From Rhodopseudomonas sp. BR0M22 (GTDB lineage: Bacteria; Pseudomonadota; Alphaproteobacteria; Rhizobiales; Xanthobacteraceae), in NCBI RefSeq assembly GCF_010907035.1, contig NZ_QUMK01000048.1:1-43281 (forward strand): a DNA stretch of 43,281 bases. The letters run 5' to 3'. The notes beneath the pieces were generated by a model. That model made no database searches. It was not told the origin of the DNA and was given only the letters and a program-made list of their open reading frames with translations. This document shows, one piece after another, positions 20,049 through 28,671 of this stretch. Position 1 is the first letter of the stretch. Each line of letters opens with the position of its first letter. A program made the position numbers and the translations under genes.

Positions 20049-20141
20049 TGTCCGCTGCCAAGACGTGAGACGTGGCTGGCAAAGCTCGCAGGACGGTGCG
20101 ATCGTGCTCGGGATTTGGATCGGATCGTAGCGAAAAACCGC

Positions 20142-21068
20142 ATGTCGCACGCGTCGTCGAAGAAAGTGATCTATGCGGCGCTCGTCGGCAACCTCGCGAT
20201 CGCCGTTACCAAGATGGCCGCGGCGGTCTGGACCGGCAGTTCGGCGATGCTCAGCGAGGGCGTGCACTCGCTGGTCGATACAGGCAACGAACTATTGCTG
20301 TTGTACGGATTGCATCGTGCCGCCAAGCCGGCCGATGCCGCCCATCCGCTCGGTTACGGCCGCGAGCTTTATTTCTGGAGCTTCATCGTGGCTCTGCTGA
20401 TCTTCTCGATCGGCGCCGGCGTCTCGTTCTACGAGGGCGTGGTGCATGTGCTCGATCCGAAGCCGATCAGCGACGTGCGGGTCAGCTATATCGTGCTCGG
20501 GCTCGCTTTCGTGTTCGAGCTGGGCTCCTGGTACGTCGCCTGGAAGGGATTTCGTGAGGTCGCCCCGGCGCTGGGATACGTGCCCGACGCTGAATATGTC
20601 GAGGCGGCGATCCGCAGCAAGGACCCGACGTCGTTCATGGTGCTGTTCGAGGACACCGCGGCGCTGCTCGGCATCCTGATCGCATTGGCCGGCACCGCCG
20701 CCGCGGACTGGCTTCAGATGCCGGTGCTCGACGGCGTCGCCTCGATCGCGATCGGACTATTGCTCGGGCTGACCGGCGCATTCCTGGCGCGCGAGAGCAA
20801 GGGGCTCCTGATGGGTGAGCCAGCCGATCCCGCACTTCGGGACCGGATCTTGCAGATTGCGCGCAGCCATGGGCGCATCGTCAGCGTCGAGCCGGTGTTC
20901 ACGGTGCACCTCGCGCCCTGGCAGATCGTGGTGGCGCTGACATTGGATTTTCCGGACGACAGCCGCGCGGTCGACGTCGAGCGCAGCTTCGCCTCGCTGG
21001 AAGCCGAGATCAAACGCCGTTGCCCGCAAGTGGTCGGCGTATTCATCCGCCCACAGTTGCAGCGATAG
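20142..21068 (+). CDS. Cation diffusion facilitator transporter (ZnT9-like subgroup)
   Basis: A 308-residue CDF-family membrane protein with about six helices and a cytosolic C-terminal domain. One metal-site half is classical, with His42 and Asp46 in SEGVHSLVDTGNE. The other, normally HxxxD, reads LFEDTAALLG (Glu170, Asp171), as in the SLC30A9/ZnT9-like branch rather than the classic zinc exporters. Metal specificity and even direct transport are therefore uncertain. The ATG at 20142 is the best start by homology pattern, although its ribosome-binding site is poor; a TTG at 20115 would add nine residues. It stands alone between a terminator and a repeat element. Confidence 0.88.
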   Translation: MSHASSKKVIYAALVGNLAIAVTKMAAAVWTGSSAMLSEGVHSLVDTGNELLLLYGLHRAAKPADAAHPLGYGRELYFWSFIVALLIFSIGAGVSFYEGVVHVLDPKPISDVRVSYIVLGLAFVFELGSWYVAWKGFREVAPALGYVPDAEYVEAAIRSKDPTSFMVLFEDTAALLGILIALAGTAAADWLQMPVLDGVASIAIGLLLGLTGAFLARESKGLLMGEPADPALRDRILQIARSHGRIVSVEPVFTVHLAPWQIVVALTLDFPDDSRAVDVERSFASLEAEIKRRCPQVVGVFIRPQLQR

Positions 21069-21161
21069 AGCGTATTCGAGCGAAGTGGAAAACCGGTTCG
21101 CGTGAAGAAGACGCTTCAAGACCGAATGCAGGACCTCCGATCTGATTCAATCAGAACGGAG
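21066..21161. repeat. Dispersed intergenic repeat with terminal hairpin
   Basis: Starting at the stop codon of the metal transporter, the sequence TAGAGCGTATTCGAGCGAAG, followed by GGAAAACCGGTTCGCGTGAA, matches a repeat I know as common between genes in Rhodopseudomonas and Bradyrhizobium. It ends in a hairpin: CTCCGATCTGAT (21135-21146) with ATCAGAACGGAG (21150-21161), one A-A mismatch and loop TCA. The hairpin may serve as a bidirectional terminator for the two convergent genes. Only one copy is in the window. Confidence 0.65.
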
Positions 21162-21179
21162 CGGTCGTGCTGGAGGATC

Positions 21180-22565
21180 TCAGTTCGCAGTATCGTCGTC
21201 GGTTCCGCGGCGGCCGTTCCTGAGATACGCGACCGCGGCGATCATTGCCGTGAAGGTCGCGATCCATACGATCCGCGATCCATAGCGATCGTGCGGACCG
21301 GAGATGATGCCGCAGACCATGGCGTTGCCGAGCAGCGCCAGCGTCACAGTGCCGGCCAGCAGGGTGACGTCGTCGAGCCGGCGCCGCCATGCCGCCGAGC
21401 CGAGGATCGCCAGCATCAGCACCATCGACCCCAGCGCGACCGGGACGTGGACCACATTCACCGCGTCGAAATTGATGTCCCAATGCTGCTGCTTGGCCGC
21501 CCGCATCGCCTTGCTCTGCTCGGGCAGATAGCGCTCGATGATGCCGTAGGTGTGCGGCAGCCAGCCGTTGGTGCCTTCGCCGGTGGCGACGTGGACGAGC
21601 TGGTCCCAGGTCGCCTTGGCGGCGGCCTTGGCCTGCAGCCACGGATAAGTGATCAAGGCCTGCTTCGAGATGAACTCCATCTCGTCGCTCATGCCGTCGA
21701 AGCGGCCGAGCTTGTCGAACATGTTGTTGCCGCCCCACAGGAAGTCGTCGCCGGTCGGCGGCAGCTCGTCCTTGTAGGGGCACAGCTTGAGCTGTTGCTG
21801 CGGGCAATGGTCGTCGAGATAGCGCTTGACGATGCCGTCCTGCAGCATTCGGCCGAATGCGACGCCGGAGCCGCCCGGCGTCCAGGTCAGCTTGCCGGAC
21901 AGCGCATAGTTGCAGCCGAGCACCAGCAGCGCCCCGAGCACCAGCGCCGAGCTGGCCTGGGTCAGGCCGGAGGCGGTGATCCGGCCGCGCAGCCAGGGCA
22001 GCAGCACCCAGCCGGCGGCGCAGACGCCGGAGAGCACGATCATGGTGGCGCTGTGGGTCGAGGCTGCGAAGGCGGTGAAGGCGAACAGCAGGATCTTTTC
22101 CAGCGTCGTGGTCTGGTTGCGATAGGCGATCAGCAGGAACAGCGTCAGCACCGACAGACCGGCGAAGATGTCGGTCAGCAGCATGCTGGTGATCCAGGGC
22201 AGCGCCGTGGTGGCGATCAGGCCGACGCCGATCGCGGCGAGCCGGAACGGGCCGGTGATACCGAACACCCGCAAGGTCAGTTGGATGATCCACAGCGAGA
22301 CGATCGCCTGGAACGCGAGGTTGAGCCAGAACTGAGTCTGCTCGCCGAGATGCAGGTAGATGCCGTAGGAGGTCGACCGGTTGATGACCAGATAGCCCTC
22401 GTACCAGCGGGCGAGGTAACCGCCAGTGTCGTACTGCAGCAGCGGGTAGCCGTTCCAGATCGCCGGCGCCAGCATCAGCAGTGGCAGAACGAACAGCGCG
22501 ATCCGCGCCGCATTGCTTCGGCGCGCCTGCGCGACGAGAACCTTACCGGGAATAGAAGTTTCCAT
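21180..22565 (-). CDS. Polytopic membrane protein of unknown function, GT-C-like layout
   Basis: A 461-residue inner-membrane protein with about ten hydrophobic helices. Before the second helix is a YDTGGYLARWYEGYLVI segment with an acidic residue in the first external loop, a layout reminiscent of GT-C glycosyltransferases. A large soluble loop (about residues 240-350) contains CPQQQLKLCPYKDELP with two cysteines and a WGGNNMFDKLG motif. I do not recognise a named family; a lipid-linked sugar transferase is one guess. It converges with the metal transporter across a repeat element and is divergent from ppk2. Confidence 0.7.
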   Translation of the reverse strand: METSIPGKVLVAQARRSNAARIALFVLPLLMLAPAIWNGYPLLQYDTGGYLARWYEGYLVINRSTSYGIYLHLGEQTQFWLNLAFQAIVSLWIIQLTLRVFGITGPFRLAAIGVGLIATTALPWITSMLLTDIFAGLSVLTLFLLIAYRNQTTTLEKILLFAFTAFAASTHSATMIVLSGVCAAGWVLLPWLRGRITASGLTQASSALVLGALLVLGCNYALSGKLTWTPGGSGVAFGRMLQDGIVKRYLDDHCPQQQLKLCPYKDELPPTGDDFLWGGNNMFDKLGRFDGMSDEMEFISKQALITYPWLQAKAAAKATWDQLVHVATGEGTNGWLPHTYGIIERYLPEQSKAMRAAKQQHWDINFDAVNVVHVPVALGSMVLMLAILGSAAWRRRLDDVTLLAGTVTLALLGNAMVCGIISGPHDRYGSRIVWIATFTAMIAAVAYLRNGRRGTDDDTAN

Positions 22566-22941
22566 CTCGACCGCTCTTACCCGCGCTGGGACCGTCGGAG
22601 CCGACGGGGCCTCTCGAAAAGGCCACCGAGGCCGTCCGAGGCGGCCCGCACCATAGTGATTTCCGTTGACTACACAAGCGCTTCGCGCCGCCAGGGTAGC
22701 CCGGCGGCCGGGCGCAGATGAAGTACAAATGAGGTTGCTTTATGTCGGTTGTGCACCTTGCGGCGCCCATGCCCGACCGGCTGCAACTTTAGGGCGCCGA
22801 TGATGAACGAAGCCTGACTGAGTTAAGGGTTCGGGAGGGGCGGTGGTGGCGCCGCCCCGGAGGTGGTTATAATTCCCCTGAGCGGGAGACGGCCGGGCGG
22901 CGGCCGGCCGGTCCTGCGGTTACGACCCCGAAAGGACGGAT
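22566..22941. other. 376-base divergent intergenic region upstream of ppk2
   Basis: The gap holds promoters for two divergent genes. Toward ppk2 it contains a GC hairpin, GGGGCGG (22837-22843) with CCGCCCC (22852-22858), then a perfect TATAAT at 22868-22873 without a recognisable -35 box. A GC-rich 5' leader follows, up to AAAGGA before the ATG. I see no gene here. Confidence 0.5.
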
Positions 22942-23811
22942 ATGAAGATCAAGACCAAGCAGTTTCGGGTCGAGGAGGGCGAAAAAGTCGACCTCGGCAA
23001 ACGGCCCACCGAAGTCGATCCGTTCTACGAATCCAAGGAACACTATCACGAGCTGCTCCGCAGCCAGGTCGAGCGGCTCAGCGATCTGCAGCAGCTGCTC
23101 TACGCCAGTAACCGCCACGCCGTGCTGCTGATCTTCCAGGCAATGGACGCTGCCGGCAAGGACGGGGTGATCCGGCATGTGATGTCCGGGGTCAATCCGC
23201 AGGGCTGCCAGGTGTTCAGCTTCAAGCACCCCAGTGCCACCGAGCTGCAGCACGATTTCCTATGGCGGACCACCCGGGACCTACCGGAGCGCGGCCGGAT
23301 CGGGATCTTCAACCGCTCCTACTACGAAGAGGTGCTGATCGTCCGGGTTCACCCGGACATCCTGCAGAGCGAGGCGGTGCCGAACGGCGAAAATTTCGGC
23401 AAATCGTTCTGGCATAAACGCTACCGCTCGATCCGCGATCTGGAGCAGCATCTGCACGCCAACGGTACTCGGATCGTCAAATTCTTCCTGCATCTGTCGA
23501 AGGACGAGCAGCGTAAGCGGTTCCTGGCACGGATCGACGAGCCGGAGAAAAACTGGAAGTTCAGCCCGGCCGACCTCGAAGAGCGTCAGTACTGGGACGA
23601 CTATATGGATGCATATGAGAAATGTCTCAGCGAGACATCCAGCGAAGACTCGCCGTGGTACGCCGTTCCGGCCGACGACAAGGAGAATGCGCGGCTGATC
23701 GTCTCGCAGGTGATCGTCGAGACCATGGAATCGCTCAAAATGAGCTATCCGGAAACCACGCCCGCGCGGCGCAAAGAACTGCTGCGGATGCGTGACCAAC
23801 TGGTGAAGTGA
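22942..23811 (+). CDS. Polyphosphate kinase 2 family protein
   Basis: A 289-residue one-domain PPK2 enzyme, which moves phosphate between inorganic polyphosphate and nucleotides in the cytosol. The Walker A motif is MDAAGKDG (residues 68-75), followed by the conserved [20 protein letters not shown]. The Walker B region is [21 protein letters not shown], and a basic lid region with [10 protein letters not shown] and RKRFLARID follows. The [10 protein letters not shown] and GVNPQGC pattern is closest to what I know of class III PPK2 (AMP and ADP phosphorylating), but class needs an alignment. AAAGGA lies just upstream of the ATG. It precedes the FabI-phosphotransacetylase-acetate kinase operon by 83 bases, so energy storage genes cluster here. 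Confidence 0.93.
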   Translation: MKIKTKQFRVEEGEKVDLGKRPTEVDPFYESKEHYHELLRSQVERLSDLQQLLYASNRHAVLLIFQAMDAAGKDGVIRHVMSGVNPQGCQVFSFKHPSATELQHDFLWRTTRDLPERGRIGIFNRSYYEEVLIVRVHPDILQSEAVPNGENFGKSFWHKRYRSIRDLEQHLHANGTRIVKFFLHLSKDEQRKRFLARIDEPEKNWKFSPADLEERQYWDDYMDAYEKCLSETSSEDSPWYAVPADDKENARLIVSQVIVETMESLKMSYPETTPARRKELLRMRDQLVK

Positions 23812-23894
23812 ACCGACGACGTCCGGCATCGCCCGGAGGTTGGTTGCAGGCGCCTGTCATGGTGATGACACGGTGCTGAGGTTACGGAGACCAC

Positions 23895-24656
23895 ATGACA
23901 CTGCAAGGTAAGAAGGGCTTGGTCGTCGGCATCGCCAACGACCAGAGCATCGCATTCGGTTGCGCGCGCGCGTTTCGCGAAGCCGGAGCCGAACTCGCCG
24001 TCACCTATCTCAACGACAAGGCTGCGCCGCACGTCGTACCGCTCGCCGAGCAGCTCGGTTGTCCGATCGTGGTGCCATGCGACGTGCGCGAGCCCGGCCA
24101 GCTCGAAGCGGTATTCGAGCGGATCACCCAGCAATGGGGAAGGCTCGACTTCCTGCTGCATTCGATCGCGTTCGCGCCGAAGGAAGATCTGCACGGCCGC
24201 GTGGTCGACTGCTCCCAGGCCGGCTTTGCGATGGCGATGGACGTGTCGTGCCATTCCTTCATCCGCATGGCGAGGCTCGCCGAGCCGCTGATGCCGGATG
24301 GCGGCTGTCTGCTCACCGTGTCGTTCTACGGCTCGGAGAAGGTGGTCGAAGACTACAATCTGATGGGGCCGGTGAAGGCGGCGCTGGAAAGCTCGGTGCG
24401 CTACATGGCGGCCGAACTGGCGCCGAAGCAGATCCGCGTCCACGCGCTGTCACCGGGGCCGCTGATGACCCGTGCGGCTTCAGGCATCGCGCGGTTCGAC
24501 GAACTGCTGGAGCGCACCCGCGCCCGGCTGCCGGCGCATCAGCTCGTCAGCATCGAGGACGTCGGCGCCGTTGCCGCATTCCTGGTCGGTGACGGCGCAA
24601 GATCGCTGACCGGCAACATCGAATACATCGACGCCGGCTATCATGTGATCGGCTGA
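23895..24656 (+). CDS. fabI: Enoyl-[acyl-carrier-protein] reductase, FabI type
   Basis: A 253-residue NAD(P)H-dependent enoyl reductase of fatty acid elongation. The divergent FabI cofactor motif GIANDQSIAFG lies near residues 12-22. The catalytic residues are Tyr145 (SFYGSEK), Tyr154 and Lys161 in YNLMGPVK, spaced as in E. coli FabI. Its length is near the usual 260. GGAG precedes the ATG. It is the first gene of a three-gene run with the MaoC-phosphotransacetylase fusion (23 bases on) and acetate kinase. Alphaproteobacteria often carry a second fabI elsewhere, so this copy may serve a special acyl pathway linked to its neighbours. Confidence 0.92.
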   Translation: MTLQGKKGLVVGIANDQSIAFGCARAFREAGAELAVTYLNDKAAPHVVPLAEQLGCPIVVPCDVREPGQLEAVFERITQQWGRLDFLLHSIAFAPKEDLHGRVVDCSQAGFAMAMDVSCHSFIRMARLAEPLMPDGGCLLTVSFYGSEKVVEDYNLMGPVKAALESSVRYMAAELAPKQIRVHALSPGPLMTRAASGIARFDELLERTRARLPAHQLVSIEDVGAVAAFLVGDGARSLTGNIEYIDAGYHVIG

Positions 24657-24679
24657 CGTCGTTCCTCCTGGAGTAAGAG

Positions 24680-26095
24680 ATGGAACAGATTCAGAACCGC
24701 ACCTTCGACGAGATCGAGGTCGGTGACAGCGCCAGCTTGGCGCGCACGCTGACCTATCGCGACATCGAGGTGTTCGCGGTGATGTCGGGCGACGTCAATC
24801 CGATGCACGTCGATGCCGCCTTCGCCAAGAGCGACATGTTCCATCAGGTGGTGGCGCACGGGATGTGGGGCGGGGCCCTGATCTCGACCCTGCTGGGCAC
24901 GCAACTGCCGGGCCCGGGCACGATCTATCTCGATCAGTCGCTGCGCTTCACCAGGCCGGTTCTGCTGGGTGACACCGTCACCGTCACCGTCACCGTCAAG
25001 GAAAAGAACGCTGCCAAGAAGCGGCTGCTGCTGGATTGCCGTGCCACCAATCAGCGCGGCGAAGACGTCATCACCGGCCTCGCCGAAGTGATCGCGCCGG
25101 TCGAGAAGATCTCGCGGCCGCGGGTCCTGCTGCCGGAGATCGATCTGCATCCCACCGCGCGCCGCTACGAGCGGATGATCGAGATGACGCGCGGGCTGGA
25201 GCCGATCCGCACCGCCGTGGTGCATCCGGTCGACTCCGCCTCGCTGCTCGGTGCCGTCGAGGCGGCGCGCGAGCGGCTGATCGTGCCGGTCCTGGTCGGG
25301 CCGGAAGCGAAGATCCGCGCCGCCGCCGCCCAGGCCGCGCTCGACCTGACGGGCTACGAGATCGTCGCCGTCGAGCACAGCGCCGCTGCCGCCGAAGCTG
25401 CGGTGGCGATGGCACGGTCCGGTGAGGTGGAGGCGCTGATGAAGGGCGCGCTGCACACCGACGAGCTGATGCACGCGGTGGTCGACGGTGCCCATGGCTT
25501 GCGCACCGCGCGGCGGATCAGTCACGTCTATGCGATCGACGCGCCGAACTATCCGCGCGCGCTGCTGGTCACCGACGCGGCGATCAACATCTATCCGTCG
25601 CTCGCCGACAAGCGCGACATCATCCAGAACGCGATCGATCTGGCGCATGCGCTCGGCATCGGTGAGCCGCGGGTGGCGATCCTGTCGGCGGTCGAGACCG
25701 TCACCGAGAACATCCGCTCCACGCTCGACGCTGCGGCGCTGTGCAAGATGGCCGAACGCGGCCAGATCACCGGCGGCATCCTCGACGGGCCGCTGGCGTT
25801 CGACAACGCGGTGTCGGCGGAGGCCGCCAAGACCAAGGGCATCGTCTCCCCTGTCGCCGGCCGCGCCGACATCTTCGTGGTGCCGGATCTCGAAGCCGGC
25901 AACATGCTGGCCAAGCAGCTCGAATATCTCGCCCACGCCCACGTCGCCGGGATCGTGCTCGGGGCGCGGGTGCCGATCATCCTCACCAGCCGTGCCGACA
26001 AGACGCTGGCGCGGCTCGGCTCCTGCGCGATCGCGCTGCTGCTCGCCCGGCACAAGGCCGCGGCCCTGTCGAATTTTTCCGGAGGTGCTGCGTGA
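24680..26095 (+). CDS. MaoC-like enoyl-CoA hydratase fused to phosphate acetyl/butyryltransferase
   Basis: A 471-residue two-domain protein. Residues 1-150 form a MaoC hot-dog hydratase domain with the typical GDVNPMHVDAAFAKSDMF and VAHGMWG motifs. Residues ~165-465 are a phosphate acetyl/butyryltransferase domain, with VLVGPEAKI, MKGALHTDELMHAVV and GGILDGPLAFDNAVS. The second domain would turn acyl-CoA into acyl phosphate, the substrate of the acetate kinase encoded next. The fusion links hydration of an enoyl group with acyl-phosphate formation and is known from rhizobial genomes. Its start lies 23 bases after fabI, with GGAG upstream, and its stop overlaps the kinase start as GTGA. The chain length used is not visible. 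Confidence 0.92.
   Translation: MEQIQNRTFDEIEVGDSASLARTLTYRDIEVFAVMSGDVNPMHVDAAFAKSDMFHQVVAHGMWGGALISTLLGTQLPGPGTIYLDQSLRFTRPVLLGDTVTVTVTVKEKNAAKKRLLLDCRATNQRGEDVITGLAEVIAPVEKISRPRVLLPEIDLHPTARRYERMIEMTRGLEPIRTAVVHPVDSASLLGAVEAARERLIVPVLVGPEAKIRAAAAQAALDLTGYEIVAVEHSAAAAEAAVAMARSGEVEALMKGALHTDELMHAVVDGAHGLRTARRISHVYAIDAPNYPRALLVTDAAINIYPSLADKRDIIQNAIDLAHALGIGEPRVAILSAVETVTENIRSTLDAAALCKMAERGQITGGILDGPLAFDNAVSAEAAKTKGIVSPVAGRADIFVVPDLEAGNMLAKQLEYLAHAHVAGIVLGARVPIILTSRADKTLARLGSCAIALLLARHKAAALSNFSGGAA
24974..24997. repeat. In-frame ACCGTC hexamer repeat, four copies
   Basis: Four perfect tandem copies of ACCGTC inside the MaoC domain, encoding TVTVTVTV on a predicted beta strand. Copy-number change would keep the frame and add or remove Thr-Val pairs. 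Confidence 0.85.
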
Positions 26096-27288
26096 GCGAT
26101 GTGCTGCTGGTCCTCAATGCCGGTTCCTCGAGCATCAAATTCGCCCTTTACGAAGCCCACACTGAACCGACCGCCGAACATCTGATTTGCGAAGGCGGCA
26201 TCGGCAGTCTTGGTCATCGCCCGCATTTCAAGGTCGTGAATCCCGACGGCGCGACGCGGCATGACGACTATCTGCCCGAGGGCGCCAGCCACGACGATGC
26301 GATGGCGGTGCTGATCGGCTGGATCGAAAGCTCGTTCCCGGACCAGCGGCTGAGCGCGGTCGGCCATCGGGTCGTCCATGGCGGCGCATTGTTCGACGGC
26401 CCGGTGCATGTCACGTCGGACGTGATCGCCCAGCTCCGCTCCTTCGACAGGCTGGCGCCGCTGCATCAGCCGCACAATGTTGCGGCGATCGAGGCGCTGG
26501 CGAAGTTACACCCGAAGCTGCCGCAGATCGCCTGTTTCGACACCGCGTTTCATCATCGCCTGCCCGAGGTCGCGACCGCCTTCGCGTTGCCGCGCAAGCT
26601 GACCGAACAGGGCGTTCGCCGTTACGGCTTTCACGGCCTGTCCTACGAATACATCGCAGGCCGCCTGCCGGACGTCGCCGGACAGGCGGTCGCCGATGGC
26701 CGTGTGGTGGTGGCGCATCTCGGCGCCGGTGCCAGCATGTGCGCGATGCTGAGGTGCCGCAGCATCGCCACCACGATGGGCTTCACCGCGCTCGACGGTC
26801 TGATGATGGGCAGCCGCTGCGGCGAGCTCGACCCCGGCGTGGTGCTGTATCTGCTCGAAGAGAAAGGCATGGCTCCGCGCGAGATCGAAGATCTACTGTA
26901 TCGCGAGTCCGGCCTGCTCGGCGTCTCCGGCATCAGCGACGATATGCGCACGTTGCTGGCGAGCGACGATCCGCGTGCCTGCGAAGCGATCGAGCTATTT
27001 GTATATCGGATCTCCCGCGAACTCGGTTCGCTCGCCGCCGCGCTCGGCGGGCTCGATGCACTGGTGTTCACCGGCGGCATCGGCGAACACGCCGCCGAAA
27101 TCCGGCGACGGGTTTGTGCGCAGGCGACCTGGCTCGGTGTCGTGCTCGATCCCGACGCCAATGCGAATCTATCCGGGGCGGGGCGGATCAGCGCGCCGGA
27201 CAGCAGAGTTTCGGTCTGGGCGATCCCCACTGACGAAGATCTGATGATCGCGCGTCATGTGTGGCGACTCGCGGACGGCGGGCGCTGA
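26092..27288 (+). CDS. ackA: Acetate/propionate kinase family protein
   Basis: A 398-residue kinase that interconverts acyl phosphate and ATP, completing the acyl-CoA to ATP route begun by its neighbour. It starts with GTG at 26092, overlapping the previous stop as GTGA, with GGAGG upstream. Active-site residues known from acetate kinases are kept: Asn9 (LNAGSSSIK), Arg93, His125, Asp150, His181 (GFHGLS) and Arg242, plus the late Glu in TDEDLMIA. Two usual positions differ: HLGNGAS reads HLGAGAS (Ala212) and GIGEN reads GIGEH. These changes may alter nucleotide or substrate preference. Its stop codon directly abuts that of the GGDEF gene on the other strand. Confidence 0.92.
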   Translation: MSDVLLVLNAGSSSIKFALYEAHTEPTAEHLICEGGIGSLGHRPHFKVVNPDGATRHDDYLPEGASHDDAMAVLIGWIESSFPDQRLSAVGHRVVHGGALFDGPVHVTSDVIAQLRSFDRLAPLHQPHNVAAIEALAKLHPKLPQIACFDTAFHHRLPEVATAFALPRKLTEQGVRRYGFHGLSYEYIAGRLPDVAGQAVADGRVVVAHLGAGASMCAMLRCRSIATTMGFTALDGLMMGSRCGELDPGVVLYLLEEKGMAPREIEDLLYRESGLLGVSGISDDMRTLLASDDPRACEAIELFVYRISRELGSLAAALGGLDALVFTGGIGEHAAEIRRRVCAQATWLGVVLDPDANANLSGAGRISAPDSRVSVWAIPTDEDLMIARHVWRLADGGR

Positions 27289-28491
27289 TCAGCAGGCGTC
27301 GACGTTGGTTGGCCGCGTCGCCGGAGCAGCCTGGTCGTGCTCCAGCAGGGGAGCAATTTCTGTGACCAGCGGCGCATGATCGGCCAAGAAAGCGACCTCG
27401 CGTACCCGGCCGGGCCGGTTGCGTTTCACCGCATACAGCGCCTCATCGGCCTTGTGCAGCAATTCGTCGAGCGTGACTCCATCGCTTGGCGCCAGCGCGC
27501 GGCCGAAGCTGGCGCCCAGCAGCACCGCTTCGCCGGCGACCGCATAGGGCTCCGACAGCGCCGCGACGATGCGGCGACCAAGGTCGTCGGCTGCTGCCGT
27601 ATCCGTTACGTTGGCCTGCACCACGACGAATTCGTCGCCGCCGATCCGGGCCGCGAGATCCTCGTCGTCGAGGAGCTCGGTCATGCGTCCGGCAACGATC
27701 CGCAAGATCTCGTCGCCTGCGGCATGGCCGAACCGGTCGTTGGCCTCCTTGAAGAAATCGAGATCGAGGCTGATGACAGCGAAGCCTTCGCCGTGGCGGG
27801 TCAGCCGCTTGGCGAGTTCGTTGAAATGTTCGACCAGATGCCGACGGTTCGGCAGATTGGTCAGCGCGTCGGCTCGCGCAAGCCGCGTCGCTTCGGCGCG
27901 CAGCGTCAACTGCTCGGCGGTGGTAGCGTGGATGTAGTCGATCAGTTCGAGGCCGCCCAACGCGAAGATCACGAATAGCAGCGCCTGAGCGGTGTGCAGC
28001 AGATCAAGATTCCACAGCGCAGCCGCGACCGCCGGTGTCACCGAGACCACCAGCGAAGTCTGTACGATCCACGGCCGTATCGAGAACCGCGTGGTGGTGC
28101 CGGCGCAATAGCCGAACACGAGTCCGCCCGCGATCATATGCGCGGCGAGGTCGGGCAACAGGAAGCAGCGGACCGCGAAGGCACCGACGCAAACGCCGGT
28201 CGAGATCACGCCGACGGCGAGTCGGCGCTCCCACAGTTTCGCCATCCCGACATCGAGCGGGCGCTTTGCAACGGCATGGTCGAACGCGAAGCACAGAACA
28301 AGCCGTCCAAGCGTCACCGCCATGCCGGCGAGGCCGATGACCGCCATCATCAGATCGTGCGTCTGCCAAGCGACCGCGAGGCCGGTGGTCAGCATCGCAC
28401 AGCCCACCACCACGATGGGCCAACGCGCGGTGTACAGCAATCGAACGAATTCGATGTAGACGGCGTTCGCGATCTTGCTGTTCGCTGTCAT
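27289..28491 (-). CDS. Membrane diguanylate cyclase (GGDEF protein)
   Basis: A 400-residue protein with about six membrane helices in residues 20-185, then a GGDEF domain (~205-370) that should make cyclic di-GMP from GTP. The active motif is intact, GGDEF at 284-288, together with DLDFFKEANDRFGH. The inhibitory I-site, RxxD five residues before the motif, reads DDED, so product feedback at that site is probably absent. The membrane region carries no named sensory domain that I recognise. Its stop codon sits immediately next to that of acetate kinase on the opposite strand. The 180-base gap upstream shows no clear promoter. Confidence 0.92.
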   Translation of the reverse strand: MTANSKIANAVYIEFVRLLYTARWPIVVVGCAMLTTGLAVAWQTHDLMMAVIGLAGMAVTLGRLVLCFAFDHAVAKRPLDVGMAKLWERRLAVGVISTGVCVGAFAVRCFLLPDLAAHMIAGGLVFGYCAGTTTRFSIRPWIVQTSLVVSVTPAVAAALWNLDLLHTAQALLFVIFALGGLELIDYIHATTAEQLTLRAEATRLARADALTNLPNRRHLVEHFNELAKRLTRHGEGFAVISLDLDFFKEANDRFGHAAGDEILRIVAGRMTELLDDEDLAARIGGDEFVVVQANVTDTAAADDLGRRIVAALSEPYAVAGEAVLLGASFGRALAPSDGVTLDELLHKADEALYAVKRNRPGRVREVAFLADHAPLVTEIAPLLEHDQAAPATRPTNVDAC

Positions 28492-28671
28492 CAGAGGTGT
28501 CGATCTCGCAGCAGTGTGCCGCGTCAGGTGACCAGCGCCTATTGCGACAGCGAGATACCTATTCCCTCAATGTTGAATGCAGCGTGAAACCGGTTCCGCC
28601 GGCCGGATTGTGGTGAATCGCCGCTTAATCGCCAAACGACAGCTGCGAATTCGACCAGCAATGACGGCGGC

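Noticed and set aside
22868..22873. Perfect TATAAT before ppk2 as a housekeeping promoter
   Set aside because: The region 17 bases upstream reads GGTGGC, and no -35 or correctly spaced extended -10 is present.
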